Below, in pieces: positions 25,073 to 31,727 of a stretch of DNA of 64,000 nt. Both the position numbers and the translations under genes were made by a program. The notes below the pieces were generated by a model that ran no database searches, was not told the DNA's origin, and saw only the letters and a program-made list of their open reading frames with translations. Source of the stretch: VFMC01 sp040398525. Its GTDB lineage: Bacteria > Actinomycetota > Acidimicrobiia > Acidimicrobiales > Ilumatobacteraceae. The stretch is taken from positions 1-64,000 of the forward strand of contig JBBATY010000013.1 of the NCBI GenBank assembly GCA_040398525.1, written 5' to 3'. How positions within the stretch are numbered: the stretch's first letter is position 1; each line of letters starts with the position of its first letter.

Positions 25073-26185
25073 GTGAAGACCAAGGCTGCTGTCCTCTGGG
25101 AAGTCAACACACCGTGGAGCGTGGAGGAGATCGACCTCGATCCCCCCGGCCCGGGTGAGGTGCTGGTGAAGATCGCTGCGAGCGGCATGTGCCACAGCGA
25201 CGAGCACCTCGTCACCGGCGACCTGCCGTTCGCCCCGCCCATCATCGGTGGGCACGAGGGTGCAGGTGTCGTGCAGGAAGTGGGCGAGGGCGTCAGCTGG
25301 CTCGCCCCCGGCGATCACGTCGTGTTCGGGTTCATCCCGTCGTGCGGCCGCTGCGCGAGCTGCTCGACCGGCCACCAGAACCTGTGCGACCTCGGCGCGC
25401 TGATGGGCCTCGGCAAGCAGATCTCCGACGGCACCAGCCGTCACCATGCCCGTGGCCAGGACCTCGCCCTGATGTGCATCCTCGGCACCTTCGCCCACCA
25501 CACCGTGGTGAACGAGGCGAGCTGCATCAAGATCGACAAGGACGTGCCGCTCGACCGGGCGTGCCTGCTCGGTTGCGGTGTGGTCACCGGCTGGGGCTCG
25601 AGCGTGTACGCAGCCGAGGTGAAGCCCGGCGACACCGTGGCCGTCGTGGGCGTGGGCGGCATCGGCGCCAACGCCATCCAGGGCGCCAAGTTGGCCGGCG
25701 CGAAGCGCATCATCGCCATCGACCCGGTGGAGTTCAAGCGCGAGAAGGCGATGGAGTTCGGCGCCACGCACACGTTCTCGTCGATGGAAGAGGCGCTGCC
25801 GGGCATCCAGGAGCTCACCTGGGGCACGATGGCCAACAAGGTCATCATGACCATGGGCGTGGGCTCGGGCGAGGTGATCGGCTCGGCCATGGCGCTGGCG
25901 TCGAAGCGTGGTCGCGTGGTCGTCACCAACATCCACCCGGCGCTCGAGTACAGCGCCTCGATGAGCCTGCTCGACCTCACCCTGATGGAGAAGCAGCTCG
26001 TCGGCTCGCTGTTCGGTTCGGGCAACCCGCGCGCCGACATCCCCAAGCTGATCGGGCTCTACCGCGAGGGTCAGCTCGACCTCGACGGCCTGGTCACCAA
26101 CGAGTATCCGCTCGAAGGGGTCAACGAGGGCTACGACGCGATGCGCGCGGGCACCAACATCCGCGGCGTGCTGAAGTACGACTGA
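25073..26185 (+). CDS. NDMA-dependent (mycofactocin-linked) zinc alcohol dehydrogenase
   Basis: A 370-residue medium-chain alcohol dehydrogenase. Catalytic zinc ligands are in GMCHSDE and GGHEGAG, with structural zinc cysteines in CGRCASCSTGHQNLC and the Rossmann motif VGVGGIGANAIQGAK. The extended block IIAIDPVEFKREKAMEFGAT and the end NIRGVLKYD match the nicotinoprotein NDMA-dependent family, which keeps NAD bound and relies on mycofactocin for re-oxidation. It is divergent from mftABC, which supports this. GTG 25073 is chosen because it follows GGGGG by 7 nt. MoxR begins 13 bp downstream. Confidence 0.93.
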   Translation: MKTKAAVLWEVNTPWSVEEIDLDPPGPGEVLVKIAASGMCHSDEHLVTGDLPFAPPIIGGHEGAGVVQEVGEGVSWLAPGDHVVFGFIPSCGRCASCSTGHQNLCDLGALMGLGKQISDGTSRHHARGQDLALMCILGTFAHHTVVNEASCIKIDKDVPLDRACLLGCGVVTGWGSSVYAAEVKPGDTVAVVGVGGIGANAIQGAKLAGAKRIIAIDPVEFKREKAMEFGATHTFSSMEEALPGIQELTWGTMANKVIMTMGVGSGEVIGSAMALASKRGRVVVTNIHPALEYSASMSLLDLTLMEKQLVGSLFGSGNPRADIPKLIGLYREGQLDLDGLVTNEYPLEGVNEGYDAMRAGTNIRGVLKYD

Positions 26186-26198
26186 CGGGCCACCCGAG

Positions 26199-27113
26199 AT
26201 GGACGACCTCGTCACGCGCCTGTCGGGCGCGGTCGTCGGGCGTCGGCGCGAGCTCGAGCTCGTCGTCGCTGCGCTGCAGGCCGACCGCCACATCGTGCTC
26301 GAAGGGCCGCCAGGCACCGGCAAGAGCACGCTGCTGCGCGCCGTCGCCGACGAGCTCGGCATCGGCTTCGAGTTCGTCGAGGGCAACGCCGAGCTCACCC
26401 CGGCGCGCCTGGTGGGACATTTCGATCCGGCGCGGGTGCTCACGGATGGCTACGTGCCCGACGTGTTCGTGCCCGGGCCGCTCGTCACGGCGATGACTGG
26501 TGGGGCGTTGCTCTACGTCGAGGAGATCAACCGCATCCCGGAGGAGACCCTCAACGTGCTCATCACCGTGATGAGCGAGCAGGAGCTCCACGTGCCCCGC
26601 CTCGGTCGCGTGGTGTGCACCCCCGGGTTCCGGCTCGTCGCGGCGATGAACCCGTTCGACGCGGTGGGTACGGCGCGCATCTCCGGTGCGGTCTACGACC
26701 GGATGTGCCGTCTGGCGATGACCTACCAGAGCGCAGCCGAAGAGGTTGCGATCGTCGAGCAGGCGCTGCCCGAGCGCCTCGAGCCGGTGTGGCTGGGCAA
26801 GGTCGTCGAGCTCGTCCGCCGCACACGCGAGCACCCCGACCTGCGGATGGGCTCGTCGGTGCGTGGGGCGATCGACCTGGCCCTGGTCGCCACCAGCCTC
26901 GGCTCGCTGCGGGGCATGCCGCCGTACCAGCCGAGCGTCGGCCTCGATGCGGCGATCGTCGCCCTGTCGGGACGGATCCGTGTGCGCGAGGGCTCGACCC
27001 GCACCGCCGAGGGGATCGTCACCGAGCTGTGGGAGGAGATCTTCGGGCGCGTCGGGGCGGGTGACGCCGAGGGAAAAGCTGGCGCCCCGACTGGGGCCAG
27101 CAGCTCCCTCTGA
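26199..27113 (+). CDS. MoxR-family AAA+ ATPase
   Basis: A 304-residue AAA+ ATPase. Walker A is EGPPGTGKSTLL, the MoxR insert GHFDPARVL follows, Walker B is LLYVEEINR, sensor 1 is AAMNPFD, and sensor 2 lies in SSVRGAIDL. MoxR ATPases act with VWA-domain partners to insert cofactors or remodel protein complexes; the name comes from methanol dehydrogenase activation. The gene starts 13 bp after an alcohol dehydrogenase gene and is followed by a VWA gene, so a maturation role for that enzyme is plausible but unproven. Confidence 0.92.
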   Translation: MDDLVTRLSGAVVGRRRELELVVAALQADRHIVLEGPPGTGKSTLLRAVADELGIGFEFVEGNAELTPARLVGHFDPARVLTDGYVPDVFVPGPLVTAMTGGALLYVEEINRIPEETLNVLITVMSEQELHVPRLGRVVCTPGFRLVAAMNPFDAVGTARISGAVYDRMCRLAMTYQSAAEEVAIVEQALPERLEPVWLGKVVELVRRTREHPDLRMGSSVRGAIDLALVATSLGSLRGMPPYQPSVGLDAAIVALSGRIRVREGSTRTAEGIVTELWEEIFGRVGAGDAEGKAGAPTGASSSL

Positions 27114-27157
27114 GGCAGCCGCCACGCGCCAAAGAGGGCGACGAGGCCGACGAGGCC

Positions 27158-28090
27158 GTGCAGCAGGCGCAGCGCAAGACGACCTCGCGGCGCGAGCTGG
27201 CGCGCAACCCGCGCTTCGAGCAGGTCTCGCCCGAGGTGGGCGAGCTCGACGAAGCGGCCCTCGACGAGTCGATGCAGGACGACCCGGACGAGACCTTGGC
27301 GATGCTCGCCGATCTCACCGGCGCCACCGATGTGGCATTGCGCGACCTCGCCCGGCGGCTCGCCGGGCGGCTGTTCCTCGACATCTCTCGACGTGGGCCG
27401 AGCCGGCCGCGCGGCGTCGGCAAGCTCGTCGAGCAGCCCTACCGGCCCGACGGTGGCGACCTCGACATCGATGCGAGCATGGAGGCGATCGTCGAGGCAG
27501 GTGGTGCCCGACGAGCACGTGGTCCGGGTGATGCGCCGTCCACGATCGGCCACGGGCTCGACGTCGAGCGGCTGCGCGTGCGCGGCTGGGCCCAGCCGGG
27601 CACGGCGCTGTGCCTGCTGGTCGACCGCAGTGGCTCGATGGGCGGCAAGCCGCTCGCCACCTCGGCGGTGGCGGCAGCAGCGGTTGCCTGGCGAGCGCCG
27701 TCGGACTACAGCGTGCTCGCGTTCGGCAAGGACGTCGTCGCAGCGAAGAGCCAGGACCTCGCCAAGTCGAGTGAACGGGTGGTCACCGATGTGCTCGCCC
27801 TGCGCGGCTTCGGCACGACCGACCTGGCCGGTGCGTTGCTGGGGGCGGCCGAGCAGTTGCGTCGCAGCCGGGCCGGCCGCAAGGTGACGATCCTGCTGAG
27901 CGACTGCCGGGCCACGGTCGACGGCGACCCGTTCGCCGCGGCCGCCGGGCTCGACGAGCTGGTGATCATCGCTCCCGAGGGTGATGATGCCGAGGCGCAG
28001 GCGTTCGCCCGGCGCACGGGCGCGAGGCTCACCACGGTGGACGGTCCGGCGTCGGTCGCCGAGGCGATCGGTCGGGTGCTCGAAGGCTGA
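27158..28090 (+). CDS. VWA-domain protein, partner of MoxR
   Basis: About 310 residues. The N-terminal half is charged and helical (QQAQRKTTSRRELA, LDEAALDES). The C-terminal half is a von Willebrand A domain with the MIDAS motif LLVDRSGSMGG (DxSxS), the Thr in FGTTDLAGAL and Asp in LLSDCRATVDGDP. This is the CoxE/CobT-like partner usually encoded beside MoxR. GTG 27158 is the only good start, but 44 nt separate it from the MoxR stop and the frame is open back to 27065, so a non-standard upstream start is possible. It ends 10 bp from the convergent LCP gene. Confidence 0.85.
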   Translation: MQQAQRKTTSRRELARNPRFEQVSPEVGELDEAALDESMQDDPDETLAMLADLTGATDVALRDLARRLAGRLFLDISRRGPSRPRGVGKLVEQPYRPDGGDLDIDASMEAIVEAGGARRARGPGDAPSTIGHGLDVERLRVRGWAQPGTALCLLVDRSGSMGGKPLATSAVAAAAVAWRAPSDYSVLAFGKDVVAAKSQDLAKSSERVVTDVLALRGFGTTDLAGALLGAAEQLRRSRAGRKVTILLSDCRATVDGDPFAAAAGLDELVIIAPEGDDAEAQAFARRTGARLTTVDGPASVAEAIGRVLEG

Positions 28091-28103
28091 CCCGAGCGGG
28101 TCA
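28088..28103. terminator. Short bidirectional hairpin spanning two stop codons
   Basis: TGACCC-GAGC-GGGTCA is a perfect 6-bp stem with a 4-nt loop. Its left arm starts with the TGA of the VWA gene and its right arm ends with the complement of the TGA of the convergent LCP gene. It may help end both transcripts but is short. Confidence 0.35.
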
Positions 28104-29396
28104 GCACTGGACGTCGCGCGGTGGCACGACGCCCTTGGTGTTCTCGTCCGGCACGACCTCACCGGTCGACGGAGCGAGTGTGGTCGCTGCGCCGATGGTG
28201 GTGGGCGTGGTGCCGGCCAGCGGGGCCTCACCGCGGAACACGGCGAGGATGCGCTGCATGTTCGTGCCCCCGAGGCGCGGGATCAGCACTGAGGCGCCGC
28301 CCTGGTTCGAGCCCTCGGCCTCGATCTGGTACGACGCCACCGTCGACGGGTCGAGGTTGCGCAGCACGCCGACGAACTGGAGCATCATGCTCGGCGTCAG
28401 CTCGTCGTCGACCACGACGTTCTCCTCGGCGGTCTTGATGAGGCCGCGAGCCACGCTGGGGTTGAGGACGCCCTTGTCGAGGGCCGCCGACATCGCCCGG
28501 CGGATGAAGTCCTGCTGGCGCGAGACCCGGCCGAGGTCGCTGACCGGGTCCTCTTTCCATTTCCCGTCGACCTGGTACTGGTACTTCCGCGAGCGGACGT
28601 AGGCGAGGGCGTGGTCGCCGTCGAAGGTGAAGCACCCGGCGGTCGGCACGTTCAGCCCGGTGTTCTTGTCGCGCGCCGGATAGGTGAACGGCACCTTCAC
28701 ACCACCGACGGCGTCGACGATGTTCTTGAAGGCGCAGAAGTCGACCTGGATGAAGTGATCGACGCGAAGGCCGAAGTTGTAGAAGATCGTGTCGATCAGG
28801 CGCTGCGGGTCGTCCTTCACGTAGGCCGTGTTGATCCGCTGCTTGCTGCCCCGGCCGGCGATCTCGACCCACAGGTCGCGGGGGAACGACAGCACCGCTG
28901 CCCGACCCGTGGACGGATCGACCCGCATCAGCATGATCGTGTCGCTGCGCTCGCCCATCCCCTCGCGGTTGCCGAAGGCCGAGGCGTACGGTGAGTTCGG
29001 ATCGATGCAGGCGTTGTTGTCGGCGCCGGTGATGAGGAAGTTCCTGGCCGTCGGGTCGGCCGGCGGGAAGGTCTCGGGCGGTGCAGTGGTCACCACGGTC
29101 GTCGCCGCAGCGGTGACGGCCGTGCCGGCTGCCGGGTCGGTGCTCGACACGGGCGCCACCGACGAACTGGGCGAGAGCGGGCCCGTAGGAGCCGGGGGTG
29201 CAGCGATCTCGACACGGCCGATGCTGTTGCCGATGTTGCGTGCGACGACGAGCGCGAGCGCTCCGACGAAGCAGGCGAGGATGACCACCAGGTTCACGAC
29301 CAGCAGCAGCCGCTGGTACCAGCGACGCTGTGGGCCGCGCGACGGCGGGAGGTCGTCGGCCGACAACGGCTCGTACGGGCGGGCAGACGACCACAT
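28101..29396 (-). CDS. LytR-CpsA-Psr (LCP) family cell-wall ligase
   Basis: A 431-residue membrane-anchored enzyme that would transfer polyprenyl-linked glycopolymers (arabinogalactan or teichoic-type) onto peptidoglycan. A short cytoplasmic segment and one transmembrane helix (LLLVVNLVVILACFVGALAL) precede a Pro/Thr-rich stretch and the LCP domain. Conserved Arg/Asp residues occur in ERSDTIMLMRVDP, LSFPRDLWVEI, INTAYVKDD, and the late DHALAYVRSR. The C-terminal ~60 residues are Thr/Pro rich and end in a free Cys. Six residues into the gene the frame is clearly cytosolic. A -10-like TAGCCT is 9 nt upstream. Confidence 0.92.
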   Translation of the reverse strand: MWSSARPYEPLSADDLPPSRGPQRRWYQRLLLVVNLVVILACFVGALALVVARNIGNSIGRVEIAAPPAPTGPLSPSSSVAPVSSTDPAAGTAVTAAATTVVTTAPPETFPPADPTARNFLITGADNNACIDPNSPYASAFGNREGMGERSDTIMLMRVDPSTGRAAVLSFPRDLWVEIAGRGSKQRINTAYVKDDPQRLIDTIFYNFGLRVDHFIQVDFCAFKNIVDAVGGVKVPFTYPARDKNTGLNVPTAGCFTFDGDHALAYVRSRKYQYQVDGKWKEDPVSDLGRVSRQQDFIRRAMSAALDKGVLNPSVARGLIKTAEENVVVDDELTPSMMLQFVGVLRNLDPSTVASYQIEAEGSNQGGASVLIPRLGGTNMQRILAVFRGEAPLAGTTPTTIGAATTLAPSTGEVVPDENTKGVVPPRDVQC

Positions 29397-29405
29397 GGCC
29401 CGCTC

Positions 29406-29411
29406 AGGCTA
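29406..29411 (-). promoter_or_regulatory. -10 box TAGCCT for LCP gene
   Basis: TAGCCT on the minus strand ends 9 nt before ATG 29396. Confidence 0.45.
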
Positions 29412-29444
29412 GCCCTGGCGCTCGTTCGAGGGAGGTCGCGGACC

Positions 29445-30596
29445 TCAGTCGTAGACGATGACGCCGCGGATGTTCTCGCCGTCGCGCATCGCCTGGTAGC
29501 CGTCGTTGATCTGGTCCTGGGTGTAGCGGCGGGTGATCAGCTCGTCGAGCTTCAACTGGCCGTCGCGGTACATGCCGAGCAGGCGGGGGATGTCGGCGCG
29601 CGGGTTCAGCGAGCCGAAGATCGTGCCCTTGATCTCCTTGTTCCACATGGCCAGCTGGAACAGGTTCACGGCGGCCTGGGTCTGCTCCATCGGGGCGACG
29701 GCGGTGACGACGCACGTCCCGCCCTTGCCGGTGAGGGTGAGGCCGAGCTCCATCATGTCGCCGTACATCACGCCCGGGGTCATGATCACCTTGTCGGCCA
29801 TCTGCCCCTCGGTCATCTCGGCGACGGCCATCAGGGCGTCCTGCATCAGCGGGAAGGTGTGCGTGGCGCCGAACTCCATCGCCTTTTCGCGCTTGAACTC
29901 GACCGGGTCGATGGCGACGACGTGCTTGGCGCCTGCCATCTTCGCTCCCTGGACGGCGTTGATCCCGATGCCGCCGATGCCCACGACCACCACGGTGTCG
30001 CCCGGGGTGACCGCGGCGCGGTTGGTGGCCGAGCCCCAGCCGGTGGCGACACCGCACGACACGAGTGCGACCGACTCGAGCGGCAAATCGTTGTCGACCT
30101 TGATGAGCGAGTTCTCCGACACGCAGGCGTGGCGCGCGAAGGTGCCGAGCTTGGCGAACAGCCCGACGGGTTGGTCGCCGCGCACGAAGTGGCGGTGGGT
30201 GCCGTCGGTGATCATCCCGCCGCCGAAGGTGCCACGCCCGTTGTCGCACAGGTTCTGGCGGCCCGTCGAGCACGGCTTGCAGCGACCGCACGACGGCACG
30301 AAGCTCGCCGAGACGTGGTCGCCCGGCTTCACCGAGGTGACGCCCGGGCCGACCTCGACGACGACCCCGGCGCCCTCGTGGCCGCCGATCATCGGGAACA
30401 GCGACTCGATGCCCATCAGCGCCATCGCCTCGGCGGGCGGCACCATGTCGCCGGTGACGAGGTGCTCGTCGCTGTGGCACAGCCCGGCGACCTTCCACTC
30501 GACGACCACTTCACCGGCTCGGGGCGGATCGATGCGAACGGTCTCGATCTGCCACTGCTGATCGGTTCCCCACAGGACTGCAGCGCGTGTCTCCAT
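29445..30596 (-). CDS. Second NDMA-dependent zinc alcohol dehydrogenase
   Basis: A 383-residue paralogue of the dehydrogenase at 25073. Zinc ligands are in GLCHSDE, GGHEGAG and CGRCKPCSTGRQNLC; the Rossmann motif is VGIGGIGINAVQGAK. The family block VAIDPVEFKREKAMEFGAT is nearly identical to that of the first copy, whereas the substrate-side segments differ, including an insertion (MVPPAEAMALMGIESLFP). It should therefore use another alcohol while sharing mycofactocin. It lies alone, 48 bp upstream of the LCP gene on the same strand. A weak TACAAC is 7 nt before the ATG. Confidence 0.92.
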   Translation of the reverse strand: METRAAVLWGTDQQWQIETVRIDPPRAGEVVVEWKVAGLCHSDEHLVTGDMVPPAEAMALMGIESLFPMIGGHEGAGVVVEVGPGVTSVKPGDHVSASFVPSCGRCKPCSTGRQNLCDNGRGTFGGGMITDGTHRHFVRGDQPVGLFAKLGTFARHACVSENSLIKVDNDLPLESVALVSCGVATGWGSATNRAAVTPGDTVVVVGIGGIGINAVQGAKMAGAKHVVAIDPVEFKREKAMEFGATHTFPLMQDALMAVAEMTEGQMADKVIMTPGVMYGDMMELGLTLTGKGGTCVVTAVAPMEQTQAAVNLFQLAMWNKEIKGTIFGSLNPRADIPRLLGMYRDGQLKLDELITRRYTQDQINDGYQAMRDGENIRGVIVYD

Positions 30597-30669
30597 GGAC
30601 GCGGTTGTAGCACGTCGGCGGGGTCGGACTGTTCAGCGCAGCGCTCGGCCCGTCAGGCCGACCTGGAGC

Positions 30670-31713
30670 TCAGGGCAGGACGACGACGCGGGTGCCGACG
30701 CCCGCCCAGTTCCACATGAACAGCGCATCTGCGGTGGCCTGCCGCACACACCCACCCGACAGCGGCCGGCCGAGCTGGGCGTCGGTCTGCAGCGGCACGT
30801 TGCCACGCTTGGGGATCTCGTGGAAGCCGATGTTGTCGGTGTTCGCCGTGTTCCTGGTGAAGCGCACCATCCAGCGCATGCAGACGCCGGGCGACGACAG
30901 GCTGCAGGTGATCGAGCTGCGCGAGAAGACCTGGTAGCTGCCCGGCCGTGGCTGGGCCATCTTCCCCGAGACGAGGTAGGTGCGGGTGACCGACTCGTCG
31001 GCCTCGATGATCCACACCCGCTGCGCCGTCTTGCTGTACACCACGCGGCGGCCGCTGCCCGAGCCCGCCGGGACGTCGATGCTGCCGCCGGAGCCGGGTG
31101 TGGTGGTGGGAGGTGAGGTGACCGGCGGTGCCACTGTCGACGACGTCGTGGTGGTGGTCGCCCCTTCGGGCAGGCAGATCGTGCGCCCGGCGAACAGCTT
31201 GGTCGAGGTCGTCGCCGCGTTGACGGCGAGCAGTGCCGACAGGCTGATGCTGTGGCGGGTGGCGATCCGCTGCCAACCGTCGCCGGCCTGGACGACGTAG
31301 TTCATCGCGCACACCGGGGGTGGCGCCGTCGTCGTGGTGGTGGTCGTGGTGGTGGTGGCGCCAGCGGGCAGGCAGAGCACCTTGCCGACGAACAGCTTGG
31401 TCGAGGCGTTCGCGGAGTTGGCGGCGTAGAGGGCGCTCACCGTCACCCCGTGCATGCTGGCGATGCGGATCCATCCGTCACCGCGCTGCACGGTGTAGGT
31501 GAGCGCGCACGGTGCGGGTGTCGTCGTGGTGGTGGTCGACGGATCGGCGGGCGTGCTGGTGGGCGGCGGGTCGGTGGGCACCTGCGGCCGAGGTGCGGCA
31601 TCAGCCCCGAGCGGTGCGGCGAGCACGGCGAGCGCTGCGGCCACGCCGACGGCGATGACGGAGAGCCGACGGAGGAAGGGGTTCGGGCCGGTCGCGGTCG
31701 CGGACGAGGTCAT
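30670..31713 (-). CDS. Secreted L,D-transpeptidase with two LysM domains
   Basis: A 347-residue exported wall enzyme. A signal peptide or anchor (RRLSVIAVGVAAALAVLAAP) is followed by two LysM peptidoglycan-binding modules (TYTVQRGDGWIRIA and NYVVQAGDGWQRIA, each ending CLP) separated by poly-Thr linkers, then a YkuD domain. The catalytic signature is intact: the His in FHEIPKRG and Ser-Gly-Gly-Cys-Val-Arg (LSGGCVRQA). It would form 3-3 cross-links or attach proteins to meso-diaminopimelate. The extra Cys pairs in each LysM (PCALTY with LCLP) suggest disulfides. It sits just downstream of valS but appears functionally unrelated. Confidence 0.93.
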   Translation of the reverse strand: MTSSATATGPNPFLRRLSVIAVGVAAALAVLAAPLGADAAPRPQVPTDPPPTSTPADPSTTTTTTPAPCALTYTVQRGDGWIRIASMHGVTVSALYAANSANASTKLFVGKVLCLPAGATTTTTTTTTTAPPPVCAMNYVVQAGDGWQRIATRHSISLSALLAVNAATTSTKLFAGRTICLPEGATTTTTSSTVAPPVTSPPTTTPGSGGSIDVPAGSGSGRRVVYSKTAQRVWIIEADESVTRTYLVSGKMAQPRPGSYQVFSRSSITCSLSSPGVCMRWMVRFTRNTANTDNIGFHEIPKRGNVPLQTDAQLGRPLSGGCVRQATADALFMWNWAGVGTRVVVLP

Positions 31714-31727
31714 GGTGATGAGTGTCC

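Noticed and set aside
31320..31380. Short tandem repeats as a CRISPR array
   Set aside because: The repeats are Thr codons inside an in-frame protein linker, without spacers.
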